From Sisyra terminalis (taxonomy: Eukaryota > Arthropoda > Insecta > Neuroptera > Sisyridae): 64,000 bases of DNA. The stretch spans positions 6,758,001 to 6,822,000 of the forward strand of contig OY292279.1 in NCBI GenBank assembly GCA_958496175.1, in the 5' to 3' direction. The position numbers and the translations under genes were made by a program. The notes beneath the pieces are model-generated. The model did not search any database. It was given only the letters and a program-made list of their open reading frames with translations, and was not told the DNA's origin. Shown here in pieces: positions 23,813-35,294 of this stretch. Every line of letters begins with the position of its first letter. Within the stretch, counting starts at the first letter, position 1.

Positions 23813-23975
23813 CAATATATTCACGAATATTTTTGTTTGAACTTCTGTGCAAATTTATGTTTGTGGTATGATTTTTATATATTATTAGGGTGATTTTTTT
23901 TTAACTTTTTTTTTTTGGTCCCATCGTGAAATTTTGTTGGAAATACCAAAAAAAAAAATTTCCTGAATATATTGC

Positions 23976-24016
23976 CCAGATACGTATTTTGATTGTCAAG
24001 CAATCTTCTTCAGTGG
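23976..24016 (-). ncRNA. Hammerhead-like motif in composite, right (mirror copy)
   Basis: This is an exact mirror of the motif at 23771-23812 on the opposite strand, with the same G12-to-A change. The shared defect shows that the two copies arose by inverted duplication, not independent insertion. Confidence 0.4.
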
Positions 24017-24278
24017 TCATCAAGTAGTTTGGATCACTCCGTAACTGCTATGTGATGATTCACCTCATCGAAATACGTATTTGGCCAATACGCCACAAAT
24101 AATATGTTAATCAGAGTTTCCGTGTATTTTCAATGGGAAATCTTTACACGTTTTGGTCGAGGACTTAAAATTAATATTAAGGGCTATAACTTTCAGAGAA
24201 TTTTTTTTTGGTATTTCCAACAAAATTTCACGATGAGACTAAAAAAATTCAAAAAAAGTAAAAAAAAAAGTCACTCTA

Positions 24279-24933
24279 GTGGTTATATTCATTTAATGGC
24301 AATAATAACACTCAGCCAGAAATCAAGGTAAAAGTACAAATTGTTACTTTAGTACCCGGTCTTCCTTACTAAATTATTTTTGAGAAATATCCAGTCTCGA
24401 TTATTTTTCTTCCCTGATTTATTTACCGTTTTAACATATTTGGTAATAAAGAAAACGCAATGACAATGTTTTGAATTGATAAAAAAAGCGAAGAAATATT
24501 TATGTTAATTGAAAATTATGGAGATTTCAATGCGTGTGAGTTCATGACAGCTTGTAAACTTTATGGTTTTGAGTAATTTTTGTATAGGAATTTAAAACTT
24601 CGACATTTACTCCTTGGCCCTTAAGGCCAATAAAAATAAACAATAACGAATTGTGTCAACACCGTGAAGATGTGATGCAATTTTTTTATCTCCATAAACG
24701 TACAAGAAAGACGGATTCGTTAAGTCTATCGCATAAGGAATTGTGTACGATAACGGTATTTAAACCTCGCATATCTTTCTCTTCCATAATATGTGGTACA
24801 CATGAGATTTTCAACGAACTCCGGGGCCAAGTTTGACGATCAAACGAGTAGCAAGAGAAGATGTTTTTTTCACTATTATTACTATATTAAGTGACACAGT
24901 AGGTATATGAGCGGCGAAGAATTTCTTACTAAC
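24279..24933 (-). other. Start of intron after the USP53/54-like exon
   Basis: The donor is GTTAGTAAG on the minus strand, 24933 down to 24925, directly after the exon. The rest is AT-rich intron with no further exon seen on either strand. Confidence 0.6.
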
Positions 24934-25065
24934 CTGAACAGCGCTGTTCAAAAAACAGTTATTTTGACCAGGGGCATTCAGCAATCCTTTGGTGCTGGTA
25001 AAAGCGACTGAATCCCGCGATGGTGCCATTGTCATCAGCCGTGACGAAAACTGCGACATGGACAT
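24934..25065 (-). CDS. ec: First coding exon of a USP53/USP54-like (echinus-type) ubiquitin hydrolase
   Basis: The exon encodes 44 residues in phase 0: a variable serine-rich start, then TKGLLNAPGQNNCFLNSAVQ (residues 25-44). That segment is the cysteine box that opens the peptidase C19 domain of USP53/USP54 proteins and their Drosophila relative echinus. The nucleophile position Cys37 is kept. The start is the ATG at 25065-25063; an in-frame TGA lies nine bases upstream of it, and a second ATG follows at codon 3. The exon ends CAG followed by the donor GTTAGTAAG. The family was long called catalytically inactive, although K63-chain activity has been described for the vertebrate proteins. In flies echinus acts in eye patterning and cell death. 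The remaining exons must lie at lower coordinates or outside the window. Family assignment is strong; orthology with echinus is inferred. Confidence 0.85.
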
Positions 25066-25096
25066 CACTGTTCAGTGATTTTCAGCAGGACATCAC
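25066..25096 (-). other. 5' UTR part of the exon, with upstream splice acceptor
   Basis: On the minus strand a polypyrimidine run and TTTGCTTAATTTCAG end at 25097, giving a good acceptor. So 25096-25066 is the untranslated start of this exon, and at least one noncoding exon lies further right. That exon was not identified. Confidence 0.65.
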
Positions 25097-26009
25097 CTGA
25101 AATTAAGCAAAAGAAAAAAAAAACTGTTAAAATTCAAGTTTAGCAATGTTTGTATTACAATTGAGGATTATGAGTGGGGTTTATTGATGGATTTCTGTCA
25201 AGGTTTATTAGTGAAGATGTTTTATGATTTTTATGACTTGTCAAAGATGATCAGGTCACGAAAAGAAAACCAATGAGGCGCATGTAGCACGTTCTTACAC
25301 AAAACGTGCCACATCCGAAAAAAAATATCAAATTTCTTTTCAACGACCAAAAGAAATATATTCTAATTTTGTACAAAAAAATATACTCGATTTCAAAAAA
25401 TCAACCCTTAATAACTAAATGGTTAGAGGGAGGAAAACCTAAGGGGATGTTTTCATCGACAACCATATGATTAAGCTCGCGTGTGTCACAACTTAAATCA
25501 ACCACCTGTCGAACATTCACAGTCCAACTAATTAAATAATTTCAACAGTATAATTTATTTCGTCAACAATTAAGCATGACAAATTTCCATTTGAAAGAAA
25601 ATTAAGGTGGGCTTTCCATTTATTTATTTATTATTTTTTTGATTGTTTTCTAAATGTAGGCTCTTTGGGCGGTTTTTCATTGAATAATAGAGCCACAAAT
25701 CTATTATTTAACAATTTCAAGTCGTAAATCGCTTATCGAAACGTTCGATCAAGTTTGGAAATTGTTGCTTGATTGTTTACGCAAATTCAATGAATTTTTA
25801 TGCTAATTGGAATTTTTAAAGTCCCACATGAATATAACTCGTGAAGATTTAAGATTCTCGGATTTGGAGACAAAGAAATTTGAATATGAAGAAATAAGTG
25901 TTGAAAAAATGAGAATGTTTTCGGGGGATTTCGGAAGAATTGGGCTGATTTTTTTCGAGAAATTTATGAGGAAAAGTTAGAAATTGGAGGTGTTTGCTTG
26001 ATTATTGTC
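25097..26009. other. Intron upstream of the USP53/54-like exon
   Basis: AT-rich DNA with no repeat boundary or coding motif recognised. By the exon evidence it should be transcribed on the minus strand as the intron within the 5' UTR. Confidence 0.5.
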
Positions 26010-26925
26010 AAAGGCCCTCCCAGATAAGATGGTCTAAAATACCCCCGTTTCAATGGGGCTAAATTTTTTTCTGACAATACCTTACAGTATGGACAACATC
26101 TCAGCCAAGTTTCAACTCTAAAATATGCCGCGTTTTTGTGTAAAATTATTTTTTTTTTTTTAAATCAATATTCTCTGAAATTTTTTTATGATACCAAAAA
26201 AAGTGCTTATGAGTTTCAAGATATCACTAAGTAGTACCCCGAGAAAAATTCGTTCATGAATCAGATCGATCGATCATTGTTAAAAATACAATTTATTTTT
26301 TCAAAAAAAAAAAACTACGTACATAAGAGCTGAAAAACTAAATTAAAAAATACGTTTAATTTTTCTAACCATTATCTAACATTTTTAAAAATACGAAAAA
26401 ATTATATTTAGTAAACTGAGACAAGGGGATGATGTACAAAAAATTACGTGATGGTGCTAAAAGATTTTAGCACCCAAAAAAATGTTTAAAGAATACTTCT
26501 TTTTTTTAACTATGATCTAATATTTTTAAAAATCTGAAAAAATTATATATTGTAGAACGATGATAGAGAATTATATAGAAAAAAAACTAAGGTGTACCAA
26601 ACGATTTTGGCATAAAAAAATTTTTTGGAAAAAATAAATCGTATTTTTAACAATGTTCGATCGATCTGATTCATGAACGAATTTTTCTCGGAGTACTACT
26701 TAGTGATATTTTGAAACTCATAAGCACTTTTTCCGGTATTATCAAACAGTTTCAGAGAATATTGATTTTGAAAAAAAATATTTTTAATTTTTACACAAAA
26801 ACACGTCATATTTTAGAGTTGAAACTTGGCTGAGATGTTGTCCATACTGTAAGGTATTTTCAGAAAAAAAATTAGCCCGATTGCAATGGGGGCATTTTAG
26901 ACCATCTTATCTGGCGAGGGCCTTT
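26010..26925. mobile_element. Palindromic element, AAAGGCCCTC family
   Basis: The element is 916 bp with inverted arms of roughly 380-400 bp. Ends are AAAGGCCCTCCCAGATAAGA and its near complement. Shared blocks include GGTCTAAAATACCCCC and ACAGTATGGACAACATCTCA. No target duplication is obvious, unlike the TA-flanked families. It has no coding capacity. Confidence 0.85.
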
Positions 26926-27104
26926 GTTGAGGTTTAAGCTTTTAGGTAGACATTAGTAGGAAAAAATATTTATCATAACTGTTACCAAAACTATTCCATT
27001 CCAAATGTTTCAACATCATTACTAAGTCTTCACAACAGTTGTACGTTCTTCACTGTTCCAATTCAATCGAAACAATTATTTCTATTGAAACCCTATATCG
27101 CCTA

Positions 27105-27997
27105 GGCTGGGTCAAAAAATTCAAAATTTTTTTTTTTGTTAAAGATACTTATATCAAAAATATTATTTAGAGTGACAAGAAAATAAAACATTGTGATATT
27201 TTGAGCTCTTAATATTGATACTATGAGGTCTATCATCGCAATTTTCGATTTTTCGCGCATTTTTAGCTCAAAATTTTTGAACTACCACACTGAAAGAATT
27301 AAACAACATATATTCTTGAAGAAAATTGAAATTTCTACAAAAATGTCTCATTCTAAATTTTAGTGAGACCAACCGTTTTCATAAAATCAAGTCTTCGACA
27401 TTAACTTATTTTTTTGATTTTTTTTTCTAATTTTGGAATTTTTTAATTAATGAAAGAATCATCAATTAAAACAATTTTTTTATATATTCTTGAAGAAAAT
27501 AAAATGCTCTACAAAATAGGTCTCGTAGCATTTTTTGATAACTTTATTTTATTTCAAGCTTGTCAAGATCATAGTTGAATTATTCGCCTTCAATAAATTT
27601 GAGAGAAGTTAGTTTATCAAAAAATGCTACGAGATCATTTTTGTACAGAATTTTATTTCCTTCAAGAATATATAAAAAATTTCTTTTAAATGATAATTCT
27701 TTCATTAGTTACAAAATTCCAAAGTTAAAAAATCAAATAAAAAAACTAAATTAATGTCGAAGACTTGATTTTAAGAAAACGTTTGGTCTCACGAAAATTT
27801 ACAATGAGACATTTTTGTAGAACATTTCATTTTCTTCAGGAATATATGTTGTTTAATTCTTTCAGTGTGATGGTTCAAAAATTTTGAGTTAAAAATGCAC
27901 TTTGGATTGAAAAATCGAAAATTGCGATGATAGATCTTTTAGTACTAATATTAAGAGCTCAAAATATCACAATATTTTATTTTATATTGGCCCAGCC
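27105..27997. mobile_element. Palindromic MITE, GRCTGGGYC family, copy 1
   Basis: The element is 893 bp with arms of about 430 bp. Ends are GGCTGGGTCAAAAAA and TTGGCCCAGCC, with TA at 27103-27104 and 27998-27999. Near each end lies a GAGCTCTTAATATTGATA-type block that matches the internal module of the GACTGATTC family. No open frame of note. Confidence 0.88.
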
Positions 27998-27999
27998 TA

Positions 28000-29816
28000 A
28001 TATCGTCCAAATTTTGAAACTTTGAATTTCCCGATAAAAGGTTTTACTAACACCACTACGTTAAATTTTTGGTCTCTGAACCTTTTCCGTCCGAATTAAT
28101 TCGAAAAATATTTTAATTTCTTGTTTCATTCGATCGTGATCGATAAATTACGGTAATTCGATTTGTACTAAATTTCAATTAAGGCGGCAACTTTAAGCCC
28201 ATAAATCTCAAACTTATTAAAAGTTAAACGAATACAAGAAAAAAATAATTTGGACTTACGAGGTCTTTACGTAATAGAATTGATAGTAAAAGTTGGTTTA
28301 AGTTAACGAAGCATGAACGAATGTTTAAGTATTATTGTTTTGTTGTAAAAGAAACCAAAATCGGATGAAATTACGCTAATAAGTCGAGAAATTATTTAAA
28401 AAAAGGGGTGAGAGACGTTTCTAAGTCCCAAAAAATTGCATCTTTTATTTAAGACAATACTTTTCTTTTAAAATTAAATTACATATTTTTTCACACTAGT
28501 GGAACTCGTCAGAAGTGGTTCATCCGGCCCCGATCTCCCTTAAATCTGTCAAACAATCAACGATTTTTCCATATGCCAAAGTGTCAAACATTTCGTTTAT
28601 TTTCTCGTCTAGGCATAGGTCAAATGTTAACTACGAATCTTTTATCGCTCTCTTAAAGCTGTCAGATCTACACTTTCGAAAAAAAATGATTTTTTCACAC
28701 TCTTCACACGTGCGTAAATCATCATAAAAACGTTCGAGTCGTGAAGGAAAATAATAGTCTGACAGTTGAGTGAGAGTGCTATAAATTATATGGGCCGAAA
28801 CCAAAACAGACAAATTGCTTATTTTTTAAACAGTGTACTTACGATATCGGGCGAGAAATTTCCAAGGAATTTTCAACTCTTTGATTTGGTTTAAAATATT
28901 CCAACGATTTCGGTTGAATGATTCATATAATATACGAACGAAGATATATATGATCCGAGACAAATATTTGAATACCAAGTTCCAGAGCGGGATTAGATAT
29001 GTTAGCAATGTTATCAGGTTTAATAAATTTCCGAAAAATTTTTCATTGCCCAATCCATTTGTGTGACATTGGGATATAAATCAAAATTTTATGCTCATCA
29101 AAAACAATTCTATTTTCTCTCCAAAAAACAAATCATTCCTTTCTAAAGTTGTATTATATGAAAAATTAACGGTTTTGAAAATTTCACATATCTAATTAGT
29201 AATTACAATCACTTGTAAGTCAATTACGTTAATTATTACAATGTTTTTTTGGATATTTAATTATGATAAATATTCATTACCGTAACTTCAAAACAAAGAC
29301 TATTTTTTTTCTTCCATTTAAAATAAAGAAACGATGAATAAATTAGAAATGTTTTTTTTTTTGATCAAATAATTTCCTTTAATTTTTTTTCCGCAATTAT
29401 ATTAAAAATTGCCTTTAAAAAACTGTACAAAGTATTTTTTTTTATTGAATCTGTGTATATTATTTAAGAGGAAAAGGACTCATATTTGATGTTGAATTAG
29501 GTAAACTGGAATGTCCCAAGAAAAAGAAAGAAGACTAATTGAAATTCAGGACTTATGAAAAAGAGGAATGGAGTTGCCTGATTTAAAGTTCCTTGCCAGG
29601 GATGAAATATACTCAAGGAAAGAATTCAACAACATGAGAAACAAAATAAAAAATCAAGTGAAAGGAAAATAAATACAAACTTTAATAGCAAGTTGGCGAA
29701 ACAATAGCACTGCAGTGAATACACGAAAATTAGGAATTATATAAAAGCTAATAATTTTTTTCTTATTACACTGCAAATTCAAAGAAAGTACTGAACTTGC
29801 CTCAATTTTACCTTTA
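28000..29816. other. Unassigned DNA
   Basis: No gene identified. From 29511 a frame of about 75 codons with two stops (RRLIEIQDL, then MELPDLKFLARDEIYS) looks somewhat protein-like, but I cannot name it. Both strands are open at 28826-29066 without a motif. Confidence 0.35.
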
Positions 29817-29940
29817 ATAATAAATGGCAATAATTAATTTTTAATAACTAATAACAACTATAATAATAATAACTAATAATAATTTTTAAACTTTAATAAT
29901 TTTACCTTCAATAATAATAATTTATTAATAAATGACAAAA
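29817..29940. repeat. AAT-rich low-complexity repeat
   Basis: Irregular runs of AAT and TAATAA units, a decayed trinucleotide microsatellite. Confidence 0.7.
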
Positions 29941-30269
29941 CTCAGATCTTAGCTTTTTATTAAATTCAAGAAGAAAACTCAGGTTTTTTATGATCCATTG
30001 GATCATTATCTAGTGGATCTTAAACACTTGAGTTTTATTTTTTGATTTAATGGTTAATTGTCAGAAAGTTATGCTTAAATATATAAAGTTCCATTTCTAT
30101 GGACAAGGGTCCCCATCCATTTACCCACAAAGACTATGGTAACATCGACAATACCATATATATATTCGATGTATATCCCATATATATTCTGTTTTTTTTT
30201 TTTTAAATTAAGATTTCATTGATTCAACATGGAATTATTTATTTTATTCAAAAAATTTCCCTCAATTAA
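29941..30269. other. AT-rich spacer
   Basis: Nothing recognised apart from short ATATAT runs near 30155-30187. Confidence 0.4.
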
Positions 30270-30890
30270 CTATAGCATTTTAGCTATTTTTTCGATAATT
30301 TGTGGATACCACGCCAAAAAAATTGTTCACCTTTTGAGCAAAACTCGGCATTGGACCATTTTTGTAGATCTTCGTAAGATTTGAAGTGCTACTCAACAAA
30401 TATATGTCCCATCAATGCAAATAAGTATGTAAAAATCTGAAGGTACCAAATCAAGGGCGTAATCCACAAACGATAGCATTCCCAAACTCAATGCTTCAAT
30501 CAAACCCTTTACTCGTTTTTCTGTGTGGCCAGGGGAATTACCATGCAGCAAAATCACTTTATATGGCCTATTTTGATATTCCGGCCCATTTTCGCGTTAA
30601 AGCTTGGTTCAAATCATTTATCGCAAGTTGTTGTTACGTTTGATTAACATTTTCATCCAACAACTCTTAAATTTCGATGTTTTCTAACTTTTTCGGTGGT
30701 TTTCCACCTTCTCCGTTTTTCACGTGAAAATCACCGTTTTAAATTTATAAAAACCTCTTTAAATACAAAAAATTCCTAAGAAAGTGCTCAACGTAAGCTT
30801 CAAAAAGCATTCGATGCGATTCCACAGCAATTTTTCTTTAAATAGTTACAGAAAATTAGGCACAAAGCTCAACATGTTCGTTGCTTTTAA
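30270..30890 (-). pseudogene. Internally deleted mariner transposase relic (mauritiana/mellifera-like)
   Basis: On the minus strand the N-terminal DNA-binding domain reads ESHRMLFEAYVEHFL (about 30830), then NGDFHVKNGEGGKPPKKLE (about 30730-30690) and ELLDENVNQT.QQLA (about 30660-30630). Directly after it comes DLNQALTRKWAG, normally about 150 residues further on. The C-terminal part follows: VILLHGNSPGHTEKRVKGLI, where the second catalytic aspartate of HDN is glycine, then LVPSDFYIL with the third aspartate. FKSYEDLQKW and GEQFFWRGIHKL run to a stop at 30272. The first catalytic aspartate is lost in the deletion. Stops and frameshifts interrupt both halves. It is a different mariner subfamily from the relic at 19.4-20.2 kb. 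Confidence 0.8.
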
Positions 30891-31293
30891 AAATGATGAA
30901 ATTATAGGAAAATTTAAATTTTGTATTTTTGTAAATTGAATATCTTTGTCAATTAATATCAAAACCAAACAATTGTCTCAATAGTTTCAGCCTTAAATTG
31001 ATTTATTGCCATGTAATTGGACCTAAAGTTAAAACTTGGATGTGCAGATAAAAGGGTCCAAAATAAGAAAATCCCACCTCCCATCATCTCATATAATTGA
31101 AAGTAGATTAAAGTACACAATTAAGGAAATTTTCTGGCTATTTCCTTTTTTTTATGATCTAGGGCACAAAAATATTTTTTTTTCACTTTGACGAAAATAA
31201 TATAACACTAGGAAAGGGGTAGGTGGTTCAAAATTGTCATAAATTACAGCACATATTTGGGGGAGGAATTTTGGTTGTAATATTTTTATATTT
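30891..31293. other. AT-rich spacer
   Basis: No gene or repeat boundary recognised; it may include the 5' end of the mariner relic, but no terminal repeat was found. Confidence 0.4.
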
Positions 31294-31403
31294 AATATTT
31301 GATGTTTTTATTAAATTTTTTGTACATATTGAATTGAGTACCTGAAGAAGCTGCGAAAGTGGCGAAACGTTATACAAAAAATTTAATAAAAACATCAAAT
31401 ATT
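31294..31403. mobile_element. Hairpin element: perfect 31-bp inverted repeat around a hammerhead-like motif
   Basis: Arms 31294-31324 and 31373-31403 are perfectly complementary over 31 bp, and the 48-base loop consists almost wholly of the hammerhead-like motif. No mismatch has accumulated in the arms, unlike the other elements, so this copy may be young or maintained. Confidence 0.75.
31338..31375 (+). ncRNA. Hammerhead-like motif in hairpin loop
   Basis: Core CTGAAGA (31342-31348) is followed by an extra A. Helix II is GCTGC/GTGGC, closed by a GAAA tetraloop (five pairs, two of them G-T). GAAAC (31364-31368) and GTT follow. Helix I pairs GTA with TAC after one C-A mismatch. The GNRA loop and the wobble pairs support a selected RNA fold. 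Activity is doubtful because of the extra A and the mismatch. Confidence 0.45.
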
Positions 31404-31939
31404 AAAGTATCCAGAAAATAAGAATCATTAATGTATAATAAAGAACCATGGATAAGAATACTGACAATGTAATAATTTTTTTTCCACCAATTTAAATCAA
31501 ACTGAAATTCATAGTAATATGATGGAATTGAGGGTAGGGGTGAATAAGATTTGTCTTTGTGATACTCTCCGACATTGGGATAAGTGAAAATTATTTTTAT
31601 GCGTTCCAGGGGAATGACTCATAATTCTTCTCTTTTTATTTTGGCGGGAACTTTGTAAAGCCTCCAAATATTTAAATAGGAATCTTAAGTGCTTTGATAA
31701 TGTACGCATGGAAAATCTATGTTATTTGATCTTTTCTAAGTATATTATGATTATGATTTTTTCCTTAAATTTCTTCAAAAATTTTCGAGAGTTTAATTTT
31801 TAACATCTTTCTATCCATTTTTTAGATTTTTTAGATTGTTCACCAAAAAGGCTTAAATAAGAAATTTCCAGGTCGGAACTTTATTGCGTTATACTTAATT
31901 TTCTGTTCTTAAAATGCACTTAAGATGAAATCTGGAATA

Positions 31940-31970
<31 letters not shown>

Positions 31971-33413
31971 TTGATAGAAAAAATTATATCAACATTCCCG
32001 AAATTCTTTGTATTTAGTTAAATGTAGATAGCATTTTGACTGTCCACTTGAATTACTTCCACAAGATCAAATTAGACATATATTAAAAACTCAAGTCCGG
32101 TAGAAGACTAGAGATCAAAATAAAAACATACAATTTTCGTGAAGAGTACCTCTACATAAATAGTACCTTTAAACAGGTGGAACGACCCAAACCCAGCATC
32201 TCAAAGCAAAGTCTTCAAAAAAAGAAAAATAAAAAAAAAACAACAAACGTGATCTAGAAGAAGTTTAACCATGGCCCATCAACAAAAATCTATCTTCGTC
32301 ATCCAAAGAGGGTTGCACTGTCCAAAAAAAGGGCCAAGTATATGGCTGCAGGTGTTCAAAGATTACCTGTTCGTGTGCTCTGACCAAATATTAAGATAAA
32401 ACTTGTATTCCTGTATTTGACTACAATTTTTTTTCCTTAAGAAATCTTAGCATTTATAAAAAATAATTAAATTTCCTCCCTTGAAGTTTCTCCAAATGTA
32501 ATTAACTTAAAAAAAATAATTATGATTACTGTACAATGAGTCACCTCCTAAGCGCTAAAATACCTGTTAAATTTTCAAAAAATCGCGCCAACATTTGGTA
32601 TCGCCAATATTTTTGTGTTTGCTAAATGGCAAACAGGTGCATTGACGAAGTCAATGTGCAAATGAATCATAAACTCATTATTTATATTTGTAAAAAAAGT
32701 GCAATTTAAATGCATCATTGCTTTGAGTTGTGGGGACTTTTCAATAATTAAATAAATTACCGAAGATAAGAAATTTCTTTGGTGATAAGAAACGACTAAT
32801 TCCAAGAAAAAAATGTTAACAAAGAAAAATATTTTCTCGTACGATTGAAAATCAATTTATTTATTAATAGAAAAATCCACGTCGATAAATGCCAATCAAA
32901 GAAATATAATGAAAAATAATTTAAAGGTCTAAACCAGTCCATTCGAATACTACAGTACAATATAGAATATTTTTTTTTCTTCATAAAGGTTAAAAGAGGC
33001 TATTAAACGAGAAACTTTATGAACTTTTCGACGAACGTTACATTGTTCTTAAATAGACGTAAGGTCTCGTTGATATTTAAAAAGGAAGACAAATCGAAAA
33101 AGAATCATAAAAATTGGACGTCCGTTCGACGCTCTGTGAAATGTCAAATAAATACTTGAGTTTCGAAAAAAAACAATTTCAATAAATGGATTTTTCAAAG
33201 AAGAAATTAGGGTTTGTTGTGGGCCGAGAACTGATTGAATTACAATGGGCGGCTTAGAACAGTTTCGGTTTTTGTAATGAGCCATATAGTCTTTGGATTT
33301 GAACTTATGGGTGTTGGAAAGTTTCAATGTTCTTAATAAGTTTCAATAGAAATGGTTGACGTGGTGGATCAATTGGTATTGAGAAAAAGAACTAATAAAT
33401 TTAACATTTATAT
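31404..33413. other. Unassigned DNA with an AT microsatellite
   Basis: It contains an (AT)n run at 31937-31962. Around 32090-32400 the sequence is less AT-rich, but no frame gives a recognised protein. Minus-strand frames near 32575-33327 carry no motif. Confidence 0.4.
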
Positions 33414-33415
33414 TA

Positions 33416-34418
33416 GACTAATTCAAAAAAAAATTATGAATTTTTTTTCTTAATTATATCGAAAATATTGTTGGGAATAACAATAAAAAATTCTGTGATA
33501 GCTAAAGCTCTTAATATTAATATTAAGACGTGCTGCATCGCAAATTTCGATTTTCCATTTAAATAACATGGGAACAATATTCTCTTGCACTTAGGAATTT
33601 TATAGCTCACGTTAGTGACAATATTTTGGAATGATCAAGGTATATTCTTGTAGATAATTGAGCGATCTACAAAAAAGATCTCTGACCAAGTTTTTGATAT
33701 ATTTATTCCTTCAAAAGTTATTCGAGGTCAAAGTTGAACTAAAGAGAAATGTTAATATTTTTTCAATTTTTTGACGCAACCATCAATTTTATGAGAAAAT
33801 TGTAAAGGATATTTTTTGTAGAGCGCTTTTTTTTCTACAACTTATTTCTATAAAAATTTTTGATATTTTCAGAGGTCCTAAGTTATTTAATTAAAATAAA
33901 AAAAAATATGTTAAAAATATAACAATTCAAGGAATTTTCAGTTTAATGCAAATAATTTAGGACCTGTGAAAAATATAAAAAAATTTTATAGAGATAAGTT
34001 ATAGGAAAAAAAATGCTCTACAACAATGTCCTATACAATTTTCTCATAAAATTGATGGTTGCGTCAAAAAATAGAAAAAATATTAAAATTTCTGTTTAGT
34101 TCAACTTTGACCTGGAATAACTTATGAAGGAATACATATATCAAAAACTTGTACAGGATCTTTTTCGCAGATCGTTTAATTTTCTACAAGAATATATCTT
34201 GGTCATTTCGAAATATTGTCACCAACGTGAGCTATAAAATCCAAAGTGCAAGAGAATATTGTTCCAATGTTATTTAAATGGAAAATCGAAAATTGCGATG
34301 GGGCACCTCTTAACATTAAATTAAGAGCTTAAACTTTCACAGGATTTTTTTTTTGTTATTCCCAACAATATTTTAGATATAATTAAGAAAAAAAATCATA
34401 TTTTTTTTTGAATTAGTC
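33416..34418. mobile_element. Palindromic MITE, GACTGATTC family, copy 2
   Basis: The element is 1003 bp. Ends are GACTAATTC and GAATTAGTC (one compensating change relative to copies 1 and 3), flanked by TA at 33414-33415 and 34419-34420. Arms and internal blocks match 16566-17580 throughout. It has no coding capacity. Confidence 0.9.
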
Positions 34419-34420
34419 TA

Positions 34421-35049
34421 ATTTATATTATATAAACTAACACCCACAATTTGGTCGGCGTGGCACAATACTATCAGTATATTTTTTGGTCCAAAGAAAA
34501 TTTTTTTTCTTCAAAGTTTTGGTCAAAAATATGATTTAGAAAAGGGATGAAAGCATTAAGTCTACTGATAAGTTTCTAATCTCAAAAATTGGATTATTTT
34601 TTGTATTCAAATCTCCTCTGTCGATAGAAATATTTGGGATGCTAATTATTAATTATCTACCCCTAACACTAATGAAAATATTCGGGAAGCAACTATGAAA
34701 TTGTTGAAAATTTTTGTCCCTCTAAAAGTAGTAAAAATTTATAGTTTTCAGAGTATATAAAAACGTTTTCACATTGCCTACACCAACATTTATACCATTC
34801 ATACATTTATACCAGCTCCATTAGGCCAACCTTAAGGAAAATATTTACACAAAAGAACATACGGTTAAGCAAACATTAACATACGAATTTTTTAGTTTTA
34901 AAATTATTTAAACTGTAATTTTTAACCACTTTGTACAATACAAAACCTTATACTTCGACAACGGGAATGTACCAAAGTACATATTAGCAATATACTGAAA
35001 CTATTCAGGATTAAAAAATATTTTTCTAATCTATATCGGTTGTACAAAC
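34421..35049. other. AT-rich spacer
   Basis: No gene or repeat recognised. Confidence 0.4.
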
Positions 35050-35294
35050 TATATCGATACCTTAGAGCACAAATGTGCTATGTCCATTTTTTATCGCTAT
35101 GTTCATATTTTATTATACTATGAATAAATAGAAAAGTGATTCAAGAATTAGAAAAGTTTGTTTGAAATATTTTTTTAATTTCAAAAGACATTGAGTTGCA
35201 TTGCTAGAGTTATGAAAGTATCAAAATAGAACTTTGAATTTTACAATAGTAGTAAGGAATGGAGATAGTTCATTTGTGCTCTAAGGTGTCGATA
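35050..35294. mobile_element. Short MITE with about 25-35 bp terminal inverted repeats
   Basis: The left end ATATCGATACCTTAGAGCAC and right end GTGCTCTAAGGTGTCGATAT are inverted over about 25 bp, with partial pairing further in (about 245 bp in total). The target duplication is not evident. Single copy in this window. Confidence 0.6.

Larger units (their letters stand above)
23440..24278. mobile_element. Nested composite: GGGTGATTT MITE and hammerhead foldback interleaved
   Basis: Segments in order: left terminus of the hammerhead foldback (23440-23507), MITE left arm (23510-about 23670), foldback arm inverted (about 23671-23885), a truncated MITE end starting TTAGGGTGATTT (about 23886-23965), foldback arm (about 23966-24107), and MITE right arm (24108-24276). 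TA flanks the outer MITE at 23508-23509 and 24277-24278. Foldback arms have thus been inserted into the MITE and vice versa, producing a large near-perfect palindrome. Confidence 0.7.

Noticed and set aside
29511..29740. Protein-like stretch MELPDLKFLARDEIYS with two stops
   Set aside because: No family recognised and only about 75 codons; not enough to call a pseudogene.
31937..31962. AT dinucleotide run as a possible regulatory or origin element
   Set aside because: A plain microsatellite; nothing around it supports another role.
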